Positions 40,401-47,210 of a stretch of 64,000 nt of DNA are shown here, piece by piece (positions within the stretch are counted from its first letter, which is position 1; the number at the start of each line of letters is the position of its first letter). Location: positions 186,001 through 250,000 of the forward strand of contig CAJQUW010004456.1 in the NCBI GenBank assembly GCA_907163375.1, given 5' to 3'. The position numbers and the translations under genes are program-made. The notes beneath the pieces are model-generated. The model was not told the DNA's origin. It did no database searches and saw only the letters and a list, made by a program, of their open reading frames with translations. The stretch comes from Prostheceraeus crozeri. Its lineage: Eukaryota > Platyhelminthes > Polycladida > Euryleptidae.

Positions 40401-42727
40401 TGTTATCTTTTCTGCTGTCAGATGCGTGTATCTACGGTCAAAATCAATTTTTGAAATTTGCACGATTTCATGCATGCTGTAGGTCAGAGTATATGGAATT
40501 TAGTACACAACGCAATGTATTGATAATCTGGAAGTTTTTATTCGACTCACTATTTTCAATAGTAGGAGCCTAAAAACAGTATCTGAAGACTCAACCATCT
40601 TCAAGTACATCGATGATGTGACCATATGCTCGCCAATTTTCCTACATTCTGACAATGATCACATCCATCATGAGAATGAAAAGTTTTTGCAATTGACAAA
40701 AGCGAATGACCTTATCGTCAATTACCGAAAATCAAAGTATCTCGTAGTAAAGAAAACAAGTACCTGAGTTGCTTCCTGACCTGAAGCTGGTTCACACTCA
40801 TAAGATTCTTGGAGTGGTTTGGAGTCAAAATCTCTTGAGAATTTCATTTTGATTGTGACTAGACTTTTTGCGCAGATGCTTCATTGTCTCAGGGTCCTCA
40901 AACGTTTCTTGGCCAAACATGATCTTTTTACGGTGTATAATGGACTGCTAAGATCAGTTGTTGAGCATGGTTCCACATTATTTGTTGGCATGCCATCTGG
41001 TTTATCTGAAAGGTTAGAGAGGCTGCAGCGAGGACCTCACAGAGTCATTTGCGGGTTGTGATAACCAATGCTTGGAAACTTCAACATCTCGCCGTATTAG
41101 ATCTTCTTAAAGACTCTTTGACAAATGCCTTTATGAGCTGAGCCCACTAAATTGCTTACTACCACAGTCAAGTAAGAGGTCACATCGGTTCCTTTTACTA
41201 GAACTGAATACTCTACGTCGGTCGTCTTCCTTCATCCTCTATATGGTTCGTCATTATTGCGGATTTGTCTGAGTAATACGAAGAGTTAAGAGCCATCGAA
41301 GTTTGTGAATCGTTTGTTTTTAATTCAATATCTGACTTTGCCTTGTCGGACAGGATCAAAGAAAGACATGTAGATTGTACATTTTCGGTAAAGATGAGAT
41401 TTTCTATGTTTTCTCTGATTAAGGGCGAGGTACAAAGTCTAGAGCCATAGATTTTGACATGGATCTTCAGGTAATGCCCAATCATGTGCATGTGTTATTT
41501 TCATACTTCTGACCGATGCATAATGTGAGAATGCTGTTAAAATTGGCCATTATATCGTATTTGCCGATTAGGAGAGTGAGCCAAATCATAAAGGAATCAA
41601 TCAATATTGGGACGAGGTATCAAAAATCACAGACAAGTTCGGAAATCCAAACTACACGTGTTTGCAAATCAAGAAAAGTGCGCACTGATTCTTTGTCATA
41701 GTATTCATGTGGTCGCTGAATAAGGCCATCTTAGATGTTCAAGGGATACTAAGACGAAGAAACGCAGGTGGCGCTTAACAATATCAGAGACTCATATTCC
41801 CTATTCGAGGAAACTTCGACTAAGGAGTGCTGCGGACGCCACCGGTTGGAGACGGTCCGATACACGTATTGCTTTGCTATTTATCAGAGGAGTCCCGTCA
41901 AAACAGATCTATGTTTTATACGCAGTTTATTGCGAGACTTTTTTATTGCAATTTTTTGACGGGACTCCTCTGATAAATAGCAATGGATTCAAACCCGTTA
42001 TTCGAAACTATACGTATTGCTTTGAATCTAACCAATTGAATATCAAGGTACGCATACGAAGGATTTCTTCAATGTTCTTCTCATGATGCGTCAATATATG
42101 AAATTAATTTACTTGCTTCAGTGGAATGGTATCGCAAATTTCAATATTAATTCAGCAAAATGTCTTGTGATTGAATTGTTAGGGATATTCACTCATCAAC
42201 GATTTTGTGATTTTGGAGCCTCGGAGGTTTGCTAAATGTGAATGTGCTTGACTTCGTGGACAAAGGTGCATAAACGAACTTGATGGGAAATTATCTGAAG
42301 ACATTGCATGCGAAAATGTGAAAGCGGATGCAATACATCCTAATGCAATATTTAAGTTCGATGGATTTGGTAATAAAACGTCAATGTAATTTTTATAGAA
42401 AAGGATGGGTAGGAGATGTTGTGAAATTCTATTAGGAAGCAACCTGTGTATAAGATTGAACAGTAAAAATATATGAATTAAAGATAAAACATACACATGC
42501 ATTAGTGTGGAGTATTGTTTCTGTGAAGTTGAATTTCTTGCAATCACCTGAAGACAATAATTTGCCTTTCAGAATTGTTTACTCCAGAAGAATTGAATTT
42601 GTATTTGGAAGTGGAATCCCATGTGGACAACTTTCTTGCAAAATCAGCGTTTGCCGTTGTGGATCTGACTAAGTTGTTCGGAGCAGTGATGGCGGTGCAT
42701 CATCGCGCAATAAAGCGATCGTTATGA
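13461..42727 (+). CDS. POLA1: DNA polymerase alpha catalytic subunit (19 coding exons, spliced)
   Basis: Catalytic subunit of the DNA polymerase alpha-primase complex, a family B polymerase that extends the RNA primer with a short DNA stretch at origins and lagging-strand starts in the nucleus. Nineteen exons with GT-AG borders join without a phase conflict into 1,431 codons plus TGA; the human protein has 1,462 residues. In order: an acidic/basic N-terminus with the conserved DDWIV block (about residue 67), a lysine run (about 190), the N-terminal domain with FFWLDAYED, an exonuclease-like domain with IIIGHD (about 575-710), polymerase motif [11 protein letters not shown] (Asp851), motif [10 protein letters not shown] (Lys932), motif C YGDTDS (Asp984 and Asp986), and two C-terminal zinc motifs that would hold the B subunit and iron-sulfur or zinc. 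The start is chosen because MSDD splices into the conserved arginine-rich N-terminus. It is convergent with the ARX-like gene downstream. Nothing indicates a pseudogene. Confidence 0.97.
13841..14140 (-). other. Unassigned 99-codon open frame in POLA1 intron 1
   Basis: Antisense frame with a charged N-terminus ([16 protein letters not shown]) and one hydrophobic segment near the end ([11 protein letters not shown]). I do not recognise a family, and it may be a chance frame. No splice or promoter evidence is visible. Confidence 0.15.
14363..14478 (+). CDS. POLA1: POLA1 exon 2
   Basis: Acceptor TTTCAATTTCAG, donor GTGAGT, 116 bases, ending on a codon boundary at residue 42. It encodes [20 protein letters not shown] followed by [15 protein letters not shown], matching the basic helical N-terminus of polymerase alpha (human SRARREKK... 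region). Confidence 0.92.
15036..15138 (+). CDS. POLA1: POLA1 exon 3
   Basis: Acceptor TTTTTTAG, donor GTAATA, 103 bases. It encodes [20 protein letters not shown] and then DWIVNDEG, a close match to human VYEEVDEEQYSKLV...DDDWIVDDDG, which is the most conserved block of the polymerase alpha N-terminus. Confidence 0.96.
16195..16570 (-). mobile_element. Decayed LINE C-terminal tail in POLA1 intron 3
   Basis: On the - strand, across more than one frame, a WFGHV-like stretch is followed by an EEKTG...[17 protein letters not shown] stretch and a GR-rich end. The 3' border is a short (ATGG)n run (around 16198-16209). This matches the pattern of non-LTR RT tails seen elsewhere in the window but is much more decayed. 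Confidence 0.45.
16949..17187 (+). CDS. POLA1: POLA1 exon 4
   Basis: Acceptor TTTGCAG, donor GTGAGT, 239 bases. It encodes [19 protein letters not shown], matching human YVEDGREIFDDD, then a lysine-rich linker and the block [12 protein letters not shown] that aligns with the human IKSMFIACAGKK neighbourhood. Confidence 0.95.
17346..17552 (+). mobile_element. tRNA-derived SINE, copy A (POLA1 intron 4)
   Basis: The head resembles a tRNA: box A-like TAGCTCAGTTGG and box B-like GGGTTCGATTATGTCC, followed by a body with CATCTCGGGAGG, CGCTCTCACTAG and a GGTTTGGGGCAGGGATGAG end. The same body recurs at 32011. The acceptor stem does not close like a functional tRNA. Confidence 0.75.
18280..18434 (+). 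CDS. POLA1: POLA1 exon 5 with lysine-rich run
   Basis: Acceptor TTTTTGCAG, donor GTTAGA, 155 bases, leaving a two-base split codon. It encodes [18 protein letters not shown] (human DLSKDGLLGDILQDLN region) and then a run of nine lysines followed by HKP, a candidate nuclear localisation signal that is more extreme than the human KKKRS. Confidence 0.93.
18852..18983. repeat. Inverted repeat around a hammerhead-like motif (POLA1 intron 5)
   Basis: 23-base arms (18852-18874 and 18961-18983, one mismatch) enclose about 86 bases. Within and next to the right arm the - strand reads TTGATAAT, a 5-bp stem GGCTA/TAGTC and GAAATATAT, a degenerate hammerhead-like layout (18917-18960). Confidence 0.6.
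19283..19922 (+). CDS. POLA1: POLA1 exon 6, start of N-terminal polymerase domain
   Basis: Acceptor CGCTTTCCAG, donor GTTAGT, 640 bases. The first part is an acidic, low-complexity linker. From about residue 340 it encodes [20 protein letters not shown], then [11 protein letters not shown] and [10 protein letters not shown], matching human VFHFYWLDAYEDQ, HVSCCVMVKNI and LYFLPREMKI. This begins the folded N-terminal domain. Confidence 0.97.
20368..20420. repeat. GCGAAAATTTTCGC palindrome and GCGAAAA repeats
   Basis: A perfect 14-base palindrome (20377-20390) is followed by two more TGCGAAAA units and preceded by CAGTGGTCGGGCC. This looks like the end of a hAT-like transposon, but I could not find a matching opposite end. 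Confidence 0.35.
21481..21629 (+). CDS. POLA1: POLA1 exon 7
   Basis: Acceptor TTCCGATTGCAG, donor GTAAAA, 149 bases. It encodes [20 protein letters not shown] and [15 protein letters not shown], matching human [21 protein letters not shown] and LKGETFSHVFGTNTS. Confidence 0.97.
21694..21758 (+). CDS. POLA1: POLA1 exon 8
   Basis: Acceptor TTTTGCAG, donor GTAAGT, 65 bases. It encodes [20 protein letters not shown], matching human SLELFLMNRKIKGPCWLEV. The following intron carries the 40-bp minisatellite. Confidence 0.96.
22480..23645 (+). repeat. 40-bp minisatellite, about 29 units (POLA1 intron 8)
   Basis: The unit is GATTCACTTTCCTATTATTG plus TGTTGTTTACTTGTGGAAAA. About 29 head-to-tail units vary mainly at the ACTTG-GTGG junction (extra G or T) and at CTATT/CTGTT/GTGTT. 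A run of nearly identical units occupies about 23095-23465. Because 40 is not a multiple of three and no forward frame contains a stop, long hydrophobic frames run through it in all three + frames; these are not genes. Confidence 0.97.
23857..24017 (+). CDS. POLA1: POLA1 exon 9
   Basis: Acceptor TGTTTCAG, donor GTAAGT, 161 bases. It encodes [18 protein letters not shown] and [20 protein letters not shown], matching human PVSWCKVEAMALKPD and [20 protein letters not shown]. Confidence 0.97.
24712..24796 (+). CDS. POLA1: POLA1 exon 10
   Basis: Acceptor TTTCTTTCAG, donor GTAAGG, 85 bases. It encodes [19 protein letters not shown] then KKLFQSHFT, matching human [27 protein letters not shown]. Confidence 0.96.
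25948..26354 (+). CDS. POLA1: POLA1 exon 11, exonuclease-like domain
   Basis: Acceptor GTATTTACAG, donor GTGAAC, 407 bases. It encodes [49 protein letters not shown] and [19 protein letters not shown], matching the human exonuclease-like region. In this family the domain keeps the fold but lacks proofreading activity, so it is structural. Confidence 0.97.
27546..28307 (+). CDS. POLA1: POLA1 exon 12, polymerase palm and fingers (motifs A and B)
   Basis: Acceptor AATTTCCTCAG, donor GTGAGC, 762 bases (254 codons), the largest exon. It carries [19 protein letters not shown], the motif A segment [17 protein letters not shown] with catalytic Asp851 (codon at 27966), [16 protein letters not shown], and motif [19 protein letters not shown] with Lys932 and Asn936. 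All are family B polymerase alpha hallmarks. Confidence 0.98.
28308..30913 (+). other. POLA1 intron 12: no gene recognised
   Basis: 2.6 kb, AT-rich. Apart from the dispersed repeat at 29968-30085 I see no coding or structured feature. Confidence 0.6.
29968..30085 (+). repeat. Dispersed repeat, copy 1 (POLA1 intron 12)
   Basis: CAGGATCAAAGGAAACATGTA ... TTTCTATGCTTTCTTTGATGAAGGC resembles 41352-41462, with the same order of blocks and moderate divergence. The family is not recognised. Confidence 0.5.
30914..30946 (+). CDS. POLA1: POLA1 exon 13, 33-base microexon
   Basis: Acceptor TGTCTTCAG, donor GTAAGT. Its eleven codons, [11 protein letters not shown], align with human ILMHTKEMVQK directly before motif C. 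It lies 2.6 kb after exon 12 and 59 bases before exon 14, and removing it would keep the frame. Confidence 0.93.
31006..31098 (+). CDS. POLA1: POLA1 exon 14, motif C
   Basis: Acceptor TTCTTATAG, donor GTAAGC, 93 bases. It encodes [18 protein letters not shown] and [15 protein letters not shown] carries the two catalytic aspartates, Asp984 and Asp986. The preceding intron is only 59 bases. Confidence 0.98.
32011..32212 (+). mobile_element. tRNA-derived SINE, copy B (POLA1 intron 14)
   Basis: The same order of blocks as the SINE at 17346: GGTGGTAGGAT head, a degenerate box B, CCATCTCGGGAAGTACCACC, CGCTCTTACTAGG and a GGATGGGGCAGAGTAAAG end. The tRNA-like head is more diverged than in copy A. 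It sits about 85 bases upstream of POLA1 exon 15. Confidence 0.7.
32297..32878 (+). CDS. POLA1: POLA1 exon 15, thumb domain
   Basis: Acceptor CCTTTGTAG, donor GTGAGA, 582 bases. It encodes [55 protein letters not shown] and [10 protein letters not shown], all close to the human thumb region. A SINE ends about 85 bases upstream of the acceptor. Confidence 0.98.
33092..33233 (+). CDS. POLA1: POLA1 exon 16
   Basis: Acceptor TCTCCTCACAG, donor GTATGT, 142 bases. It encodes [20 protein letters not shown] and [13 protein letters not shown], matching human IHPVVARICEPIDG and WLGLDPTQFRVH. It is unusually GC-rich for the locus. Confidence 0.97.
33296..33474 (+). CDS. POLA1: POLA1 exon 17, first zinc motif
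   Basis: Acceptor CCTTTCAG, donor GTAATA, 179 bases. It carries CPLC and, about 20 residues later, CPHC, corresponding to the first cysteine motif of the C-terminal domain. The spacing between the cysteine pairs is shorter than in human. The preceding intron is 62 bases. Confidence 0.95.
33855..34000 (+). mobile_element. Possible tRNA-derived SINE fragment (POLA1 intron 17)
   Basis: TGGCCTAGCGG resembles a box A and, about 25 bases on, AGAGGTCAAGCCCC resembles a degenerate box B. A distinct GTCGTCAGGAAAGGCATCTGG body follows. It does not share the body of the other two SINEs. Confidence 0.35.
34080..34125 (+). ncRNA. Hammerhead-like remnant
   Basis: Exact CTGACGA core box, then a short GGCT/AGCT stem and GGTCGCAAGCGG in the position of GAAAC. 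The second core half is not intact. It lies 230 bases upstream of a better motif in the same intron. Confidence 0.35.
34355..34397 (+). ncRNA. Hammerhead-like hairpin with exact core boxes
   Basis: GAGCGTGTC (34355-34363) pairs perfectly over 9 bp with GACACGCTC (34389-34397). Between them lie CTGATGA (34365-34371), a very short stem II region, GAAAC and TTT. Core boxes and stem I match a type I hammerhead. Stem II is minimal, stem III is reduced to an A-U pair, and one extra C precedes the core. It contains the palindrome TGATGACGTCATCA, so a CREB-type site is the alternative reading. Confidence 0.5.
34512..34655 (-). repeat. Repeat shared with the Penelope-like fragment end at 53355
   Basis: AAAGTCAGGTT, an A/T-rich CAATA stretch and GCGTTCACGCCGGTCATCG occur in the same order at 53355-53460, next to the Penelope-like RT fragment. 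This is probably a solitary 3' end of that family in the same orientation. Confidence 0.6.
35205..35424 (+). CDS. POLA1: POLA1 exon 18, second zinc motif
   Basis: Acceptor TTTTTCTGTAG, donor GTAAGT, 220 bases. It encodes [20 protein letters not shown] and HPVCPNC, then [20 protein letters not shown], matching human [20 protein letters not shown], LCPAC and [20 protein letters not shown]. The four cysteines form the second motif, which binds the B subunit in characterised complexes. Confidence 0.97.
36500..36830 (+). mobile_element. L2/CR1-like LINE 3' end (POLA1 intron 18)
   Basis: The + strand reads [20 protein letters not shown] then HLPQTM...[13 protein letters not shown] and a stop, the standard C-terminus of CR1/L2-type reverse transcriptases (GxRSFSxxAPRLWNxLP...FKxxLKxxL). 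A short 3' UTR ends in (TGAT)n, as in L2-type elements. It is strongly 5'-truncated. Confidence 0.85.
38479..41275 (+). mobile_element. CR1-like LINE, nearly full ORF2 span but decayed (POLA1 intron 18)
   Basis: In order on the + strand: an apurinic-type endonuclease ([48 protein letters not shown]), a linker ([20 protein letters not shown]), RT blocks ([19 protein letters not shown], then [14 protein letters not shown]), the catalytic YIDDVT (near 40609), and a thumb with [11 protein letters not shown] and [15 protein letters not shown]. Several frame changes and stops show that it is dead. About 280 bases of unrelated sequence (about 40275-40555) interrupt it just after GPLLFT. The L2/CR1/Rex group is the best fit. 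Confidence 0.85.
40275..40555. mobile_element. Unidentified insertion inside the LINE
   Basis: The RT reading GPLLFT breaks here and resumes with [20 protein letters not shown]. The intervening ~280 bases have no RT content and no clear inverted ends; AGT at both borders could be a minimal duplication. Confidence 0.45.
41352..41462 (+). repeat. Dispersed repeat, copy 2
   Basis: CAGGATCAAAGAAAGACATGTA ... TTTCTATGTTTTCTCTGATTAAGGGC, diverged relative of 29968-30085. Confidence 0.5.
41874..41983. repeat. Perfect 30-bp inverted repeat (POLA1 intron 18)
   Basis: 41874-41903 and 41954-41983 are exact inverted copies of a 30-mer beginning TTGCTATTTATCAGAGGAGT, separated by 50 bases. Partly repeated ATACACGTATTGCTTTG-like sequence flanks it. 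It would fold into a strong hairpin in the POLA1 pre-mRNA. It may be a MITE-like remnant. Confidence 0.9.
42573..42727 (+). CDS. POLA1: POLA1 exon 19, C-terminus and stop
   Basis: Acceptor TGCCTTTCAG follows a 7.1-kb intron filled with LINE sequence. The exon reads [38 protein letters not shown] and a short basic tail ending in TGA. Human has [20 protein letters not shown], then SEVNLSKLFAGC. The one-base split codon from exon 18 is completed in frame. Confidence 0.9.
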
Positions 42728-42972
42728 TTGTCGACAATATTTTTGAAAGAAATATATTTTTATAATCATGTATTCACCATTCTTTTCAAGACTTTCATAG
42801 TTTCTTCAAGGATGGAGTAATCTGGTATTATAGAAAGTCATAGATTTTAAATAAGATGTAGACCTCACTTTGAGATGCAAGGTAAATGCGGGGAAGACAA
42901 AAATGCTGCATTTGTATGGATGAAGAAATCGATTAGATCGCATTATGCTATGCAGTCCTCAGAATAATGAAA

Positions 42973-42978
42973 AATAAA
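42973..42978 (+). terminator. Candidate POLA1 polyadenylation signal
   Basis: An AATAAA hexamer lies 246 bases after the POLA1 stop, the first exact hexamer seen downstream. No transcript end is visible from sequence alone. Confidence 0.4.
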
Positions 42979-44433
42979 TCATGTGGATGATCAAGATATA
43001 GGACCTACATGCACTTGTAAATAGAATGAGAGACGATTTAAAAAATTAAGTGCCTTTTAAGCATGATGTCGGCCCTGTTCATCAACTGAGGCTTAAACCT
43101 AGCTGTCTGGAAATATTAAGCTGGCCTTTAGGCTAACCTAGCTGTCTTGGAGCTTTTAAAAGGCGATCACAAAAGTTTCAATCATTTTCGACATCACATT
43201 TTGAAAATTAAACAAATAGATGGACAACCTGCGGGAACATGCCGCTTGCTTAGAATGCTATAAAACTGTTGCTAGATACGTGAAAATCGTATATCAAGAA
43301 ATGCGTCAAAAATTCAAATGCCCTGCTTCGATCATAGCAATTATTAACCTGAGATGATTTTTCAACAACCGACGAAATAGAGGATTTGTGGGAATGATGT
43401 TGAATATTTGTAAGTGATATATGTTAGCCTCGTCTGAAAATATATTGAATTCACTGTGATTAGGTGCTGAGCTTTTCAATTCACAAAAGCGCTAACTGAG
43501 AAAGTTCTTATCACGTGAAAAATTGTGAGGCCTAAATAATGTGGCGACATTGATTTAAGGAAAATAGGCATTGCATATGGTGCTGGCAAAGTTCGCCATC
43601 GAACATCCTACATAGGCCTGATGCTGAGTTGTAATTAGCATGACATTGCAGCAGAGAAGAATTTATAATGAATCGCTAAAGTCATTTTATGAAATTGAAG
43701 GGAAAGTCGAATGAAGTGCTTTTACGTAAAGGTCCAATTCTCAATTATCAAAAATGTGGATCAAATTGCTTGCATCAGCTGCATCAACTGTGCGAATAGG
43801 CCTTATACAAACCCATGGATTCACAGTTGTCACCGAATAGGCCTAATAATAATTCCTTTATTTAATGAAATGGAAATCAAAAAAATCTGAGTTTCTTTCT
43901 CTCTTCTACAGCCTACTGTGCATGTTCATCCCTCTGGCTTTGTAGTCTAGGTTTTAGCATACAGATCACAAGCATTTGGTACTTTATCTGTAGCCTAGAA
44001 GTTATAAGGGAAGAGTATTAATATATATATAAGAGCCCACGATCGCTGGACTCAGCTACGGGCTACTGAAAGCTTTAAACTCTGACAGCGCGTGATCATT
44101 CATTGCTTTGTCATAGTTCATCGATATTCTAAGAATTTGCGATAGAGATAGATGCTAAATGTGAAAACACATGTTAAAATTAGCCTCATGAGTCAAAATT
44201 GACTCGTGGTGCTTATAGGTAGAGACCTTCTGATTTCAGTGAAATGATAACTAAAGGCAGTGACCTGCATTTAATTGAGAGGGAGCAGAAGGGACGACAA
44301 TATTCGAGAGAGTGAAAAAAAATCACGGTGCTTCTAGTGCATGTTAAGAGACCAAATCACCAAATATATTTTCAATTGGGACCATGTTCAAATGTGTGTT
44401 CTTCGGAAAATGCTCCAACTAAGTCACTATTGA

Positions 44434-44476
44434 GGCAGACGTTTCGGTGGCTGATCTGCCCATCTTGATCAATGCC
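44434..44476 (-). ncRNA. Hammerhead-like motif
   Basis: On the - strand: GGCA (stem I), TTGATCA (core-like), a stem II region with TGGGC/GCCA, CC, GAAACGTC with self-complementary ACGT and a GTC triplet, then TGCC closing stem I. The layout fits a minimal type I hammerhead, but the first core box deviates at two positions. No retroelement protein is visible next to it. Confidence 0.4.
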
Positions 44477-45554
44477 GAATACAGAGGAGCATTTAGAGAC
44501 GCAACACATAATATTAACATGAAATATATGGTTCAGTCAGAATCCTGAAACCTCTCTTTTGTTATATTGTCATGCATGTTGAATGTGCCAGGTTTTCGAA
44601 AGTATATGCCTTTTGCTGGCACTCCATGAAATACCATTTATGTCACTTTTTGGACAACCTGTGAATGTCTTCACATTTCAAAATCTCGCCGTTTACCGTC
44701 CATGGAGATGAGAGAGAAAATTATATATTTGTAAATAGAAATCAGAAATTACAAAGATAAATTTACAAAAATAATTCCAGTCAAAGACGTCAAGTTATTA
44801 GATATATCGTCCATTTAAATTTCATCTGTAGGTTCGTTCGCTTCGTCTCACAGGCTGCATGTAGATTAATGCAGACTGCATTTGACATAATTATGATCTG
44901 ATTCTAATCCTTTGGAAGAAAACAAGTTTGTGACCACATATACGTGTAGACCTAATGACAATGCATGTTCTCGTCTGCTACGGAAAGGAGAGCAACTGTA
45001 TCTTTTCACAAATTTTGAGATATGACCGTCAAATTAAGCACTTCTTGAAAAAATACGCGGATTATTGTGTCTGGCGTGACAATTCATGTCTCTTAGCCAG
45101 CTGTAGAGTCTTAATTGTCGGATTTTTGTGATGTCGCGAAAATGAATAATATGGCGGCCCATGTGTGCTTCCATAGATCATGATAATGATTTGAATACAA
45201 GTACTATACACGTCGCGATAACGGGACTCGAGACTTGAGGATGCGTCTTCAACATATTTCCGACGCATATAGGCCTAGCCTAAAGGTGCTCTGTGTGAGA
45301 ATAAATCATTCACATTAAAGAAATTTAAGAAGCGCAGCATCATTTAGGCTACGTCGCTGCCGATCAAATACTAAAACAAATATTTTTGATTCAAATTTTC
45401 GGGGCCCAATCAAATTTTATTTTATTTTTAATGATCTTTCAAGGAAAATCAGACATCTAAAAGATTATTTTAGTAGGTAACTGAATAAAACTGAAAATAT
45501 GTTTTTAAACTCATATAATATGTGGATTCAATTATCTTCAAAATTTATGTTTTA

Positions 45555-45655
45555 TCAAAATCGCGGAATCGCGGACCTAAGTCTGAATTTAATCCGCGAT
45601 TGCGGAATAAAAGTCAAAATTCATTCCGTGATCGCTGAATCGCGGACTTAACTTC
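45555..45655. repeat. Cluster of ATCGCGGA units
   Basis: CGCGGAATCGCGGAC occurs as direct and inverted units at least four times within 100 bases (also CCGCGATTGCGGAAT and CGCTGAATCGCGGAC). It resembles a transposon subterminal region. No terminus is defined. Confidence 0.5.
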
Positions 45656-45859
45656 TGTGATGTCCAACTCTGATATTTGCTTTATAGTGATCAACCCTTG
45701 AATCTAGCCAAAATTAGTTTGAAATGGCGTTTGACAAATTATGTTGGTCACTTGCGAACAACTTAAGCTAGCTCAAACAAATCTACATGCAGTTATCAAA
45801 CAATGTTCATGATAATGCCTCACTATATGTCCTATAAACCTGTATAAACGTTGTCACTT

Positions 45860-45985
45860 AATGAAAATTGTTCACAACATCATTTCATCATGTACCACTT
45901 CCAAATTGTCGCACACACACATGGAATCAATTTCATGCTGATTGGAGAAGAAAATAAATTTGTTGATCGTCATGCTTAACCTTTT
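45860..45985 (+). repeat. Direct repeat, first copy
   Basis: TCATGTACCACTTCCAAATT, CGCACACACACATGGAA and ATTTCATGCTGATTGGAGAA recur in the same order about 350 bases downstream. Confidence 0.8.
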
Positions 45986-46211
45986 CATGCATGAATTATT
46001 TTCAAAATGAAAGTTTTTTTGAAAAATATAAATTTTCTTTAAATGCAGTTTACGGGCGTTCTAGGGATCGTACGAAGTCGGGAGAGGTACCATTAGAAGC
46101 GAATTCATCTCCTCTTTCTTTTGGTTGCAAATTTGCTGCACAATGTTGACCCAAAAGATGTGTGTGAAAATATCCTGTATAAAACACATTCACAATATGC
46201 ATGAAAGGGTC

Positions 46212-46333
46212 GATGAAAAATGGTCGCAACATTATTTGATCATGCACCACTTCCAAATTGTCGCACACACACACATGGAAGGAATTTCATGTTGATTGGA
46301 GAAAGAAAAAATTGTTGACTGTCATGCTTAATA
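46212..46333 (+). repeat. Direct repeat, second copy
   Basis: About 85 percent identical by eye to 45860-45985. It looks like a local tandem duplication of a roughly 350-base segment with decay between the copies. Confidence 0.8.
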
Positions 46334-46929
46334 GGCAGTGTAGGAGATGTCGTGTCTCCACGAATGACGTTTGATTGTCATAATGATTTAAGAATTTAAT
46401 TCTTCCAAATGAAGATCATGAAGTGTTCATTTTTAAGTTGAGGATAATAGCAATACTGTTCGTTTCTTTTAAAGCAAGCTCATAATGTGTTCTTTGGGGA
46501 CTTTTATAAAAGTAAAAAATAACTACGAATGAAGTCAAGTGTCTAGTGTTGAACAATTTTTTGAGAAACCGCGTTTTAAGGCCTCAAGTGTTTCCTAGCA
46601 AAGTGTTTTGCAGCAAATCTAAGTCATCATTGCAGCAGTTGTGACTGCCACACAGCGAGAAAAGCAGACCAGAGGGATTAACAGCTCGAGGACGTACGCT
46701 TGTTCGGGACGCTCGTGTTTGCTTTGCTTTGCTTTCAGTGTGACTGAGGCCTACTCTTTTGATAGAATTTGCAGACATGCCTTGTCGATTAATTTATTCA
46801 GAAACCTAGTCTGGAATCAATACAGTGCGCTGAGAAAAATAAATGAATCGGTTTTCGATTCTTAAAGATATTGTTCTGATCTCCAGATTTCTTTCCTTCT
46901 GTCTTTCTTCTGTCAAAAAGAAATTTCTA

Positions 46930-47210
46930 CTGTTGGGGCCTTGGCATTGCCCCTCCGGTCACAATGAGCTATCAACGAGCAAATTCGATCCAGAAATAGA
47001 GGCTGTGTGACTCGGGTTGTACCTCATTCACCTGAGCTGCTATGTTTTTTTGCATAGGCTGAATTTGGGGCGCTCTTGGGCGCCAAGAAAAGCATTTTGA
47101 AATTTCCTTCTACTGATGGGGGCTTGGCATTGCCTCTCCGGTCACAATGAGCCATGATGGAGCGAGATCGGTGTAGAAATGAAGACTGTGTGACTCGGGT
47201 TGTAATTGAC
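46930..47210 (+). repeat. Tandem pair of ~100-bp repeats
   Basis: GGCCTTGGCATTGCCCCTCC ... GGTCACAATGAGC ... GTGTGACTCGGGTTGTA at 46934-47023 recurs at 47112-47202 with modest divergence, a period of about 178 bases. Confidence 0.8.

Larger units (their letters stand above)
42979..45850. other. POLA1-ARX intergenic: no gene recognised
   Basis: AT-rich. It holds a hammerhead-like motif at 44434-44476, a cluster of CGCGGAATCGCGGA-type units at 45555-45655 and a small duplicated AACCTAGCTGTCT (about 43096 and 43136). In vertebrates this interval and POLA1 introns contain ARX enhancers; none can be identified here by eye. Confidence 0.5.

Noticed and set aside
42179-42547. 122-codon frame antisense to POLA1 intron 18
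   Set aside because: Leucine- and serine-rich AT-driven frame with no motif, ending next to the last POLA1 exon acceptor.
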